From: Paraconiothyrium sp. Pb-2020
Taxonomy: Eukaryota; Ascomycota; Dothideomycetes; Pleosporales; Didymosphaeriaceae
Assembly (NCBI GenBank): GCA_022419385.1
Contig: JAJUBI010000002.1
Span: 4,650,001 to 4,714,000, forward strand
Reading direction: 5' to 3'
DNA: 64,000 bases
The notes beneath the pieces are model-generated. The model did no database searches and was not told where the DNA came from. It saw nothing but the letters and a program-made list of their open reading frames with translations. Positions 1 through 9,805 of this stretch are shown here, piece by piece. The position numbers were made by a program, and so were the translations under genes. Positions within the stretch are counted from its first letter, which is position 1. Each line of letters starts with the position of its first letter.

Positions 1-284
1 TTTACATCACCTGGCCCCGACCAGCTAGCACTTGAGGCTAGCCGCTTTCAGCTCGAGAGATGTCGCGGCGGCCCGACAATAGTCCGGGCTGCATTGCGGC
101 TTCTGGTTTGGGAGCAGTGCTGGTGCTCCGAATATCAGCCACCATTGCAAAGCAGCCCGTAACCACAGATCTAACCCCCCTTCGAAAACCCACCCTGACG
201 CTGGAGCAACCCCAGACCCAAGCTTCACCGCGCTGCAACTGTTGATTCTCGACATTCGCCCAGGGTGGGGTCCGAGAGACCGCC

Positions 285-3022
285 ATGACTTCCTGTATGC
301 CTGCCTACCATGCACCGGTCTGGACTCGAAGCTGAGATATAGCCAGTGAAGCAATTCATCCGCAATGTGCGCGCAGCGAAGACCATCGCCGACGAGCGGG
401 CGGTGGTTCAGAAGGAGAGCGCCGCCATTAGAGCGAGCTTTCGGGAGGAAAGCCACGATTCAGGCGTGAGGTGTGTACCGCCCACGTCTCAGTCGAGGCG
501 ACACCTACTCACCACAACTCAGGCGAAACAATGTCGCGAAGCTCCTATACCTCTTCACACTTGGCGAGCGGACACACTTCGGACAGATCGAGTGTTTGAA
601 GCTGCTGGCATCCCCCCGCTTCGCCGACAAGCGATTGGGTTATCTGGGCACTATGCTATTACTCGACGAGAACCAAGAAGTCCTGACGCTTGTGACGAAT
701 TCGCTCCAGAAGTACGTTGCGCGTTATTAAGAGCTCATACCGAATGCTAATGGTTACCTAGTGATCTGAACCATCCAAACCAGTATATCGTCGGTCTCGC
801 TCTATGCACCCTCGGAAATATCGCCTCGGTCGAGATGGCGCGAGACTTGTTTCCCCAAGTCGAAACGATTATTTCAAGCGCGAATCCGTATATACGGCGG
901 AAAGCCGCCATCTGCGCCATGAGGATATGCCGCAAGGTGCCGGAGCTGCAAGAACACTTTCTGGAAAAAGCAAAGCTTCTGCTGCAAGACAGGAACCATG
1001 GCGTTTTGATCTGCGGCCTGAACTTTGTTATTAGCCTTTGCGAGGCGGACGAGGCCGAGGATGATGAGAACGGCATCAGAGACATCTTCCGCCCGGTTGT
1101 GCCGAGCATGGTCAAGATCCTGAAAGGCTTGTCGGCTTCTGGATATGCCCCGGAACACGACGTGCAGGGTATCACGGATCCGTTCTTACAGTGCAAGATT
1201 TTGGAACTGCTCCGCGTCCTAGCCCGAGGCGATCAAGGGGTTAGTGAACAGATTAACGATATCCTAGCACAGGTCGCTACCAACACCGAGTCCTCCAAGA
1301 ACGTCGGAAATTCGATCCTGTATGAAGCTGTTCTTACAATTCTAGACATCGAAGCCGACTCAGGTCTGCGCGTGCTGGGCGTCAATATTCTCGGTAAATT
1401 CTTGTCGAACCGGGACAACAACATTCGATATGTTGCTCTCAATACGCTCATCAAAGTTGTTGCGGTGGAACCAAATGCCGTCCAGCGTCATCGGAACACG
1501 ATACTGGACTGTCTGCGAGATCCCGATATCTCCATCCGAAGGAGAGCTCTGGACCTCAGTTTCACACTGATCAACGAAAGCAACGTGCGCGTTTTAATTC
1601 GCGAGCTTCTCGCCTTCCTGGAAGTTGCCGATAACGAGTTCAAGCCTGTAATGACCAGCCAGATTGGTATCGCAGCAGACAGGTTCGCCCCCAACAAGCG
1701 ATGGCACGTTGACACAATGCTGCGCGTTTTGAAGCTCGCTGGCAACTATGTCAAAGAACAAATACTGTCATCTTTCGTCCGCCTCATTGCTACAACACCG
1801 GATCTCCAAACCTACTCTGTCCAGAAACTCTACGCTGCATTGAAGGACGACATTACGCAAGAGGGCCTGACCCTTGCAGGCTCATGGGTCATCGGCGAAT
1901 ATGGTGATGCATTGTTGAGAGGTGGACAATACGAAGAGGAAGAGCTTGTCAAAGAGGTCAAAGAGAGTGACATTGTCGATCTGTTTGATACGATACTAAA
2001 CAGCAGCTATGCCGGCCTCATTGTTACCCAGTATATCGTCACCTCGGCGATAAAGCTCACAACCCGACTGAACGAGCCCGCACAGATTGAACGTCTGAGG
2101 CGACTACTGCAGAGATTTGGCACGAACCTAGATGTTGAGATTCAGCAGCGTGCTGTCGAGTATCTCAATCTTTTTGGTGTCGACCAGATTCGGAAAGGTG
2201 TGCTGGAGAAGATGCCTCCTCCCGAGATCCGCGAGGAGCAACGAGTTCTGGGCGAGGCAACCAAGAAGCGGCAATCAAAGGTCCTGAAGAAGAAACCAGC
2301 ACAAGCTGCAACCGAAGACCTCCTGCTCGACCTCATGGGCGAGTCCGGTGTGCCTGGGAATACCAACGGAAACATCAATGGCTCACAAGCCCAAAGCGCC
2401 GACCTACTAGCGGATATCTTGGGTGGGGGCCCATCAACTTCGTCACCGGCCCCTCAAACCACCTCGCCTCCTCCTTCTAATGTTGCTAACATCATGGATC
2501 TTTTCAACTCAGGTCCTTCAAGTTCTCCGGCGCCTACGCAGTCACAACCACCACCTGCGTCATCCTCATCAGATATCCTTGGTGGCATGGCGTCTCCACC
2601 CCCACAAGCTTCAACGCCCGCCGCATCAGGGCCACCAGCGCATACTGCATACAACAAGAACGACCTGCACGTCACTTTCCAACTCAAGCGCGACGCGAAT
2701 GCTGTCCAGCTCCTTGCTCGTTTCCGCAACTTTGGCAATTTTAGCCACTTGTCAGGAGTCAGCTTGCAGGCTGCCGTACCCAAGAGCCAGAAGCTGCAAT
2801 TACAACCTATCAGCTCGGGTGATTTAGATGCCGGTCAGGAAGCTACACAGCAGATGGGGGTGACTGCCGTCAATGGGGTAAGTCTAACATCTCGAAGTTT
2901 TGACACGATTACTAACAGTTGTGTAGACAGCACCTGCACGGTTACGATTAAGGCTGAAAATCGCATATTCAGCTGGTGGCTCGCCGATAACGGAGCAAGT
3001 GGACTGGTCGGAGCCAACATAG
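285..3022 (+). CDS. apl4: AP-1 adaptor complex gamma subunit (gamma-adaptin)
   Basis: Large subunit of the AP-1 clathrin adaptor, which sorts cargo between trans-Golgi and endosomes. Five exons read cleanly: 285-294, 347-470, 523-711, 762-2877 and 2927-3022. The first exon codes only three residues and one base (MTS), joining to [19 protein letters not shown], the typical fungal gamma-adaptin start. The N-terminal two thirds is the helical adaptin trunk, with [16 protein letters not shown] and [13 protein letters not shown] Pro/Ser-rich hinge follows with repeated acidic-leucine motifs ([29 protein letters not shown]). The C-terminal gamma-ear (GAE) domain begins near [14 protein letters not shown] and ends [11 protein letters not shown] after the last intron, whose ACTAAC branch site is visible. 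The length is normal for the family. Splice sites are inferred from frame and family fit; identity is secure. Confidence 0.95.
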
Positions 3023-3360
3023 GTGCGAGCATTCAAGTGTCAAGGTGTTTGTCACGTAGGATACCAAAGCATAGAGTAAAAGATGGCTTTTTTCATAGGT
3101 CAATCTCCCATCCGATGACTGCTGTCTCTTACAGTGACACGCGTTTCTTTTGCTTCGATCTGGCTAGACATCCGCTGTTATTCGTCCAATTGTGCACCTT
3201 TTGATCTCGACGAATGAGGGCGAGGAAGAATGACTCATATTGCGCCATGCACTCAGGTATAGGGTAGCCCGTCTCAGCCCCACTTCGCTACTTCCTTACA
3301 AAAGCAAAGCCTGCCATTCCTCCCTACTACACTCTCATAACTCCATATATTCTATCCAAG
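3023..3360. other. Intergenic, downstream of AP-1 gamma and upstream of ABM gene
   Basis: Non-coding spacer with no convincing reading frame. It contains the 3' end of the adaptin transcript and the promoter and leader of the small ABM-domain gene. The 60 bases before that start are C/T-rich, as is common for fungal leaders. Confidence 0.5.
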
Positions 3361-3708
3361 ATGCCTTACGATAGCGAAGCAGACTCACAGCTCCCTCCTA
3401 TTCCTGATGGCGAGTTCTGCGTCTACGGAACTGTTTATGCATACCCCGAACGAGCAGATGACCTAGAGAAGATCTACGCAGAGACGACACGACTAGCGCA
3501 ATACGAGAAAGGCATTATATACTACTGCCTTGGGCGGGACAGCCAAGATTCAACGGTCTTCCATTTCTTTGAACGCTACAAGGGGAAGGAGGCGTTTGAC
3601 GAACATAATCGGCAACCTATTGTGCAGAAGCTATTGGCGGATAAGATCTTCAAGAGGGTGACGGCGAGTTTTGTTAAGCCGATTTTGGCGGGTGGGGAAG
3701 CAAATTAA
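3361..3708 (+). CDS. Small antibiotic biosynthesis monooxygenase (ABM) domain protein
   Basis: Single-exon gene of 115 aa. After a short acidic, Pro-rich N-terminus, residues about 20-110 fit one dimeric alpha-beta barrel (ABM) domain: VYGTVYAYPERADDLEKIYA, then GIIYYCLGRDSQD, then TVFHFFERYKGKEAFDEH and a closing VKPILAGG strand. The ERYKGKEAFDEH segment is the best family mark. These proteins are cofactor-free monooxygenases or small-molecule binders acting on quinones or polyketides, or on reactive carbonyls; the substrate cannot be told here. The neighbours give no pathway hint. The ATG chosen is the first in frame and follows a pyrimidine-rich leader. Confidence 0.8.
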   Translation: MPYDSEADSQLPPIPDGEFCVYGTVYAYPERADDLEKIYAETTRLAQYEKGIIYYCLGRDSQDSTVFHFFERYKGKEAFDEHNRQPIVQKLLADKIFKRVTASFVKPILAGGEAN

Positions 3709-3997
3709 CTTGCGTGATTGTTATTACTCTTTGGCTGCAACAAAATCCTTATGCTGCTTCATCCACGTGAACAGAAGCCGGGACAGGTCCCCGAAATAAT
3801 GAGTCTTAAAATAGTGTAGCTAGGTGATGATTGGTGCATCTATGTAGCCGTAACGTTGGTGGCGTTAGTTGAAGCGCCTGTGGAGAGCTGTACCAACCCC
3901 GCATTTGGCCAACATACCGGTAATAAGAGGAAACATATAACGATCTCTTACTTATTATGCTAATAGAATAGCTTTTTTTTGTATTTATTCTTTTAGG

Positions 3998-4078
3998 ATG
4001 CCCTCTATGAGTATTTTACGTCCTATATCGCCTTACACCTATGAGCCTTTACTGTTGGAAAGTGGTTTAGACTCATGA
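3998..4078 (+). other. Out-of-frame N-terminal segment of the following HET-domain gene
   Basis: An open frame from ATG 3998 (second ATG 4007) codes for MPSMSILRPISPYTYEPLLL and a few more residues and stops at TGA 4076-4078. Its YTYEPL resembles the N-terminal strand that normally precedes the first HET motif. The downstream frame begins at ATG 4075, overlapping the stop as ATGA. The two pieces would join naturally if one base were gained or lost near 4070. No usable intron restores the frame. Confidence 0.45.
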
Positions 4079-5928
4079 GGCTGAAGCCAGGCAGCGATAA
4101 AGAACCGCTATGTTGCGAGCTGTATGCAGAAAATCTCGATAATTCACCTGTGTATGAGGCTATCTCCTATGTTTGGGGCAGCCCACAAGGATCTGTACCT
4201 CATGAATGCGATGGTCAAGTGCTGCTCATCACCCCCAGTCTAAATGATGCGCTCTACCGAATACGCCATCAAAGCCTTGACAAAACAGTCTGGGCCGATG
4301 CGGTATGCATTAACCAACGGAGTCTTACGGAAAAGGCACACCAAGTAAACCAGATGGCGCTCGTCTATGAACGAGCGAGTAGAGTCATGATTTGTCTAGG
4401 AGTCGATGGTCACGGTGATGCTGAGGACGCTTTCGAGTTCATCAAGGAAACGAATCGACACTTTGAGACTGGTATGGAAATTCATGGCCACATTGACAAT
4501 GTTCCCCTGCTTGAGTTGAACCATCCGATCACCGACCCTTCACGATGGATCCCCTTACAACGGCTGTTTCTTCAAACCTGGTTCTCTCGTGTTTGGATCA
4601 TACAGGAAGTCGGGTTGGCAGCGACTGCTGTAGTGTTATATGGCAAACATTCGATCCCCTGGAGTGATATGATCCAATTCATACTAATAGAGCATCGACG
4701 ACCGGACTTGAAGGCTGTCCCTGTGATTCTCCGTATAGGTCGGACAATCGATGCCTTCAACCTCATTTGGTGCAACTACGGTAACGCACCATCATGGAGG
4801 ACAGAACGGCCATATATTCGGTACCTTTCCGGTCTTCCCCATCACAGACTCAGAAAAGACCTCTTCAATGTATTGCTAACGGGGGCCCGATTTGACGCCA
4901 CAGATGGGCGCGACCATGTGTACGCTTTTCTCGGCCATCCGTCCGCTTCATTTTCGGAAACTAAAAGCACGATTATCGAGGCTGATTACAAAGTCACTAA
5001 GGAGGAACTCTACCGTCGCGTTGCAACTACGTTATTAGAGCGAATGGGCTCACTGCTACTTCTGTCTGCTGCAGAGCAGACTGAGGAGACGCTGGCGAGC
5101 GACTTCCCCTCCTGGATCCCACGTTGGGACACGGGAAATACGGCCGTCATTCTTTCCCCCTTCCCCGGCCAGGCACATTACTACGATGCCTCACTGTTTT
5201 CTGAGACACGCCATGAATATATCGCCAGACCATCCCATCTAGACCGAGTCACCGAAACGCCGGTCTCCGAGAGCTTTCTCCACGTACGAGGCTTCACTCT
5301 AGCACGTGTTGATGTGAACTCAGAAGTCATGTATCGTGAAGCGTATGACAGGAAGTCGACCAACGAGGCCGAAAAAGACGACCGATTCATCAATCCCATC
5401 GAGGCTGCTTGGACCATAGCAAAGTCATCCCAGCCTCCCAACACCCTGTACGCAACAATCCTAGAAGCATTTAGCCTCACCATCACCGCTGGGCTTGACA
5501 AGCTCCGGAAGCCCGCTGCCCACAACATCGCCACGCATCTGTCCAACTTCGCATCGTTTTGCTCCTCAAAGCTCAGCCACAAGCTCAACAGCGAGATTGC
5601 CCAGCACAATCCATGGAAGAAGGGCGAAATTCAGACAGCCAACGGCGACGAACGGCACTTTTCCGTTCAGGCTCGACAAGCCTGTCATGGTCGTCGGTTC
5701 TTTGTTACAGATGGTGGGTTGTTTGGCCTTGGGCCGGCGGCTATGCGGCCGGGTGATATGTGCTGTGTTTTTGTAGGTGCTAGGGTGCCGTTTGTAGTGA
5801 GATCGACTGGGATTTCGCGGCGTTATAAGGTCATTGGGGAATGCTATCTTCATGGTTTTATGGAAGGGGAAGTGGTTCCTAAATGGAAAAGGGGCGGTGT
5901 GGAGATAGAGGATTTTAGTCTCTCTTAG
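4075..5928 (+). CDS. HET-domain protein 1 (heterokaryon-incompatibility type)
   Basis: 617-aa open frame without introns. The N-terminal third is a HET domain with its three signature blocks: AISYVWGSP near residues 30-38, WADAVCINQ near 78-86 followed by KAHQVNQMALVYERA, and WFSRVWIIQEVGLA near 165-180. The middle part carries the usual block DATDGRDHVYAFLGHPSA and a WIPRWD motif, and the C-terminus ends in a region resembling the Gly-rich HET tail (GLFGLGPAAMRPGD). HET proteins trigger cell death when unlike hyphae fuse, though most paralogues have no proven role. The frame opens at the first HET strand, so the protein is probably short of about 25 residues that lie out of frame just upstream. 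It may be a recent pseudogene or functional from the internal ATG. Confidence 0.85.
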   Translation: MRLKPGSDKEPLCCELYAENLDNSPVYEAISYVWGSPQGSVPHECDGQVLLITPSLNDALYRIRHQSLDKTVWADAVCINQRSLTEKAHQVNQMALVYERASRVMICLGVDGHGDAEDAFEFIKETNRHFETGMEIHGHIDNVPLLELNHPITDPSRWIPLQRLFLQTWFSRVWIIQEVGLAATAVVLYGKHSIPWSDMIQFILIEHRRPDLKAVPVILRIGRTIDAFNLIWCNYGNAPSWRTERPYIRYLSGLPHHRLRKDLFNVLLTGARFDATDGRDHVYAFLGHPSASFSETKSTIIEADYKVTKEELYRRVATTLLERMGSLLLLSAAEQTEETLASDFPSWIPRWDTGNTAVILSPFPGQAHYYDASLFSETRHEYIARPSHLDRVTETPVSESFLHVRGFTLARVDVNSEVMYREAYDRKSTNEAEKDDRFINPIEAAWTIAKSSQPPNTLYATILEAFSLTITAGLDKLRKPAAHNIATHLSNFASFCSSKLSHKLNSEIAQHNPWKKGEIQTANGDERHFSVQARQACHGRRFFVTDGGLFGLGPAAMRPGDMCCVFVGARVPFVVRSTGISRRYKVIGECYLHGFMEGEVVPKWKRGGVEIEDFSLS

Positions 5929-7955
5929 AAATAATAAGGGACTAAGGGCTTAGGGATATGAAATATTAACTTTACTATTATATGCTATGATGGCGATAGT
6001 GATGGTGTGATGTGGCATTGATTACAGTAACAGTCACAGCATGGCGCACCCCTCCTCCTACGATGGCGGTCCGATCTTCTTCAGGCCATACCCTGTTGGC
6101 TTATCCCTGTCACTTTTGCTTCCGGGTTCCCTAGCACCAAACAGCCTAGAGTTCTATCGCGGTGATTATTAGTAAAGAAATTCTTCTGAAGATTGACGAG
6201 CCGAGTTAGCTGTAGCGAGGGAGTATGTTTTAAAGCTCTACGATTCTAGCCAGAAAGGAAAGAGGCCGCGAAGTAGAAATTACGATAGCAATGAAGTCGT
6301 AAGTCAAGTCTCATAATGAACTTAGACCCTGCGTCAAAAGAACAATGGACTTGTGTGACTGAGATTATCTTCAGAGTAGACAGTAAAAAGTGTCGGGCAC
6401 CCCAGGAATAAGGTTGAATCTGCTTCCACTGCGGTAGCCCACACCAGCGAAGAAATCAGCAAAAACATACAACAGCGGGTATTCGCTGCTGGTCACCCAC
6501 GCAACTACTAATCCGCCGGTACACTGCTTATATATGGCTGAGCGGACGGGAAGCCTAGTTCTCAGTGTCCTATGGTCGTATGTGGAAAAGTTAGCTACTA
6601 GCATGGTATATAATCACCCCGGTTGGTGACCGTGGGTTCCACATGACCACCCCCAAAAGCCTGAGTACCTGTTCAATATGTAACTAGAGTGGTATCCTCG
6701 TTTCCACATATCACAGGAGACTACGTGCCCCCTACGACTGTTTGATATGGTATGGCAGAGAGTTCGAATACATATGCGCATTCCTATTTCACGCTATGAC
6801 CAGAAACCAACCTAGTGTAAAATAAGAGTCACTCACCTGAGAGATTCCATGTTTGTGAAAATTGCCTTGAAAGTTTCATTTTCGACAGTAACAATAGTTC
6901 TCATGCTGTGAATCCTTGGGCATACTACAGACTAACAGTCTTCCATCGAAAACAGATTGAATGGTACGCTTGGCGTCCGCTGCAGATGCCTTCCTGAGAT
7001 TGTGAAGGTAAAGAACGAAGCAAGCGTACTCGGAAGCACCTAGAAACAGTGCTTTGGAAAGCAGGGCACTTGAATACTGTGATGTGAATCGCGCGTGTGC
7101 TAGGCCCTGGGAAGCTCCTATCACGTGCCTAGAGCATCGTTATTTTCTATATACCTAGGTAGACTGAACTTAGGAGCTTGTCTCCTAGCTCAGTGATAAT
7201 ACGTTAGATCACCCTGAGCTGCCTGCTACGCTCCCTCCAACAAATACTGCTTCTTTTCCGCAACGAACGAATGCTGGCTTTAAGCTTCATAAAAGCTCGC
7301 TCATGAATATGTATACATATTGACCAGATCTGTGCTCTTTCCATTCCTAGACATAATGTCCGGTGAGCTAGATCTGTATAGCAGTACAGCTACAATTGCG
7401 ATAGTCCCGGACAAGGTGCATTACAAATCAAGTTCAGAGACCCACAATCGCCTGTGACCTATACCTGAGGTACGATAGGAGGGTATCTGGGGCTAGTTGT
7501 TCCTTGGTGTAGTCTCCTCGCAATCTATATCCAATTCGACAGAGGCCAAACCATATTACTCAACATTGTTCAATGCTCTAAATTTCGAAGTTGAGTCAAG
7601 CCCGTGGAACGTGAGCGAGGATTGTGATCAGGTCCTATAGGTATCTCTCCAACTATTATACGTATGGTGACTTTTAAAGAGTTCCTGAGCTTGATATTGC
7701 TTAATAGAGGGTCTCCGTCATCGCAATGGAGATTGATGTTGGTACCACGGCGTATTTCATGTCTACAGTAGACTTCAATGTTATTATGACCTCGTGACGA
7801 AAAATACGCATATCGTGCTGTAATATCCCGCAAAGACGTGCTTACATTACAAATCCACGCATTATACATCACTACAACATGGCGTGCTCATAACGCCCAT
7901 TCGCATAAATAGCAACCTGGAAGCCTCAAAAACCATTATTTTCAACGTCTTGAAC
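5929..7955. other. Gene-free 2-kb spacer
   Basis: No reading frame here shows a recognisable domain, a signal peptide or a consistent chain of exons on either strand; those present are short and of random composition. No tRNA boxes, tandem repeats or transposase-like coding were seen. The last 200 bases should contain the promoter of the Gfo/Idh gene. Confidence 0.45.
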
Positions 7956-9169
7956 ATGGCGACCGCACCCGCACCCCTCCGCACAGCCATCATAGGCCTC
8001 TCCTCCTCCGCAACCACCTCCTGGGCAGCAAACGCCCACCTCCCCGGCTTACTATCACCAACCGGGCGCTCCAAGCTCCCTATCACAGCGCTTCTCAACA
8101 GCAGCGTAAAAGCCGCGCAGTCTGCTATCGAGACATACAAACTTGACCCCGGGACAAAGGCCTATGGTTCACCGGAAGACCTCGCCAATGACCCTGACGT
8201 TGATCTTGTCATATGCAACACACGTGTGGACAAGCACTTTGAGACCATCTTACCAAGCGTGAAGAAAGGAAAAGATGTCTTCGTCGAGTGGCCTGTTGCG
8301 GCGAATCTGAAGGATGTGGAGACATTGGTGGATCAGGCGAGGAAGAGTGGGAGCAGGGTCGCTGTGGGGCTGCAGAGGAGGTGGGCACCGCCGGCAGTGA
8401 AGTTGAGGGAGATTATCAAGGATGGGGTGAACGGCAAGAAGCTTGGGAAGATCCTGAGCGTGGATGTGCGAGCGTACGGTGGGACTATTGATAGGGAGAT
8501 TTTTCCAGAGGGGTTGAAGTATTTCGCTGACCGAAAGGTTGGCGGGAACGTGATTGTAATCGGGAATGGGCATTGTAAGTTTCCCCCGCAAGTGGTTATG
8601 GATGGCATGCGCTAACGTGAACAGTGTTTGACACGGTTCTCTCGGTGGTGGGTGATCTGGATCCTAAGACGGTCCACACAAAACTTCAACTGCAGCGCCC
8701 AGATGTCCGCATACGGGACCCTTCAACCAACAAAATCATCAACACCGTTCGATCTGACGTGCCAGACCTGCTTTCCCTTCATGGCACCTTGCGATCTTCC
8801 GAAGCAACTATATCATACCTGTTCCGTCGCGGGCAACAGTTTCCAGGTACTCCCGCTCTCACGTGGACCATAAACCTTGAGCACGGCGAAATCCGAGTTG
8901 TGTCTCAATCTGGCCTCAATTTAGAGCTGGGAGAGCCCGCTTCCATACACGTGCACTGGTTTGAAACCGATGCGGTGGAAGAGGTCAAATGGGAGTGGAA
9001 CGCAGAACAGGCTGCGTTGCCGCCCTCAGCGAGGAACGTGATCAACACCCTGATTGCTTTCGCTGATCGTAAGGCACCTGAAGATGGGTGGGTGAGCATC
9101 GAGGATGCGGCGAACCGGGCTAGGCTGATTGAAAATTTTCTGGTTGAATGGGAGGAGAGTCAGAAATGA
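7956..9169 (+). CDS. Gfo/Idh/MocA-family protein, Gal80-like
   Basis: Two exons, 7956-8574 and 8625-9169, joined at GNGH-LFDTVLSVVGD; the protein is about 387 aa. The N-terminal Rossmann fold starts RTAIIGLSSSATTSWAANAH. This is followed by DVDLVICNTRVDKHFETI and by KGKDVFVEWPVAANLKDVE. In catalytic Gfo/Idh enzymes the last motif is EKP, whose Lys acts in catalysis; here it is EWP, as in Gal80-type regulators. The C-terminal half holds the mixed beta-sheet domain typical of the family. The likely role is therefore NAD(P)-binding regulation or a non-classical oxidoreductase rather than a standard sugar dehydrogenase. An in-frame non-ATG extension lies upstream; ATG 7956 was chosen because the conserved strand begins a few residues later. 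Family assignment is firm, function is inference. Confidence 0.85.
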
Positions 9170-9440
9170 TGCTGACATGGAGAAGACGTTTTAGAACGTA
9201 ACAGGGTGTGAGCAGCTACCATTACGTTCTATGTTTGCTCATCGAGCTGCCGAGATTGAGACAATCAATTTGCAATGTCTCACTTCCTATGTGTTCGCAC
9301 CTACATGCTGTATACTATTCCAAACAGGTGAGAGACATGCACTTCATTTCACTCCAGCCCTTAGAATTCTTCGCCCGAAACATACAAGTACACTTGGTAT
9401 ATATATCCCTCTCTCCCCAACACCTCCATCAAACACAACA

Positions 9441-9614
9441 GGGCGCGCGGTCTAGTGGTAAGACGCTCTGGAACAGTTCTGGAACAGAAACTACCAATCC
9501 GTCCACTCGGGAGCCTTCTGGCCCCAATCCCGTATCGCGCCGGACAGGTGCTTCACTCAGCTCGTTCACACGATCGTTCCAACAGAGACCCAGGTTCGAT
9601 TCCTGGCGTGCCCA
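9441..9614 (+). tRNA. tRNA-like gene with an unusually long insertion in the anticodon arm
   Basis: The acceptor strands GGGCGCG (9441-9447) and CGTGCCC (9607-9613) pair over seven positions with one G-T. The D arm GTCT-AGTGGTA-AGAC follows directly and forms a good A box. The T arm CCAGG-TTCGATT-CCTGG holds a perfect B box. A pol III terminator of T runs follows within a few bases of the end. Between the arms lies CTCTG, about 100 nt, then CAGAG, which can pair as an anticodon stem. The inserted part contains the direct repeat CTGGAACAG (9468-9476 and 9479-9487). No U33 is found where an intron after position 37 would predict it, and the variable loop would be only two bases. The anticodon is therefore unresolved. 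It may be an intron-bearing tRNA with odd splice sites or an interrupted tRNA pseudogene. Confidence 0.6.
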
Positions 9615-9805
9615 ACCTTTTGCTTTTTTGTTGTTTGCTCTTGGCTAGAAGACAGCGAGATCGTACGGAAGGAAGGTACCCTTTTTGTGTTTGTGAAAGT
9701 CAGTCACATGACGTTGACTGACACTTGAGGCATGTAGATCGAGTGGAACGTGGTTTTGTAGGTCAGCAATACTATTGTAGGTTTAAGGTGACCGCAGTCG
9801 CCAAT

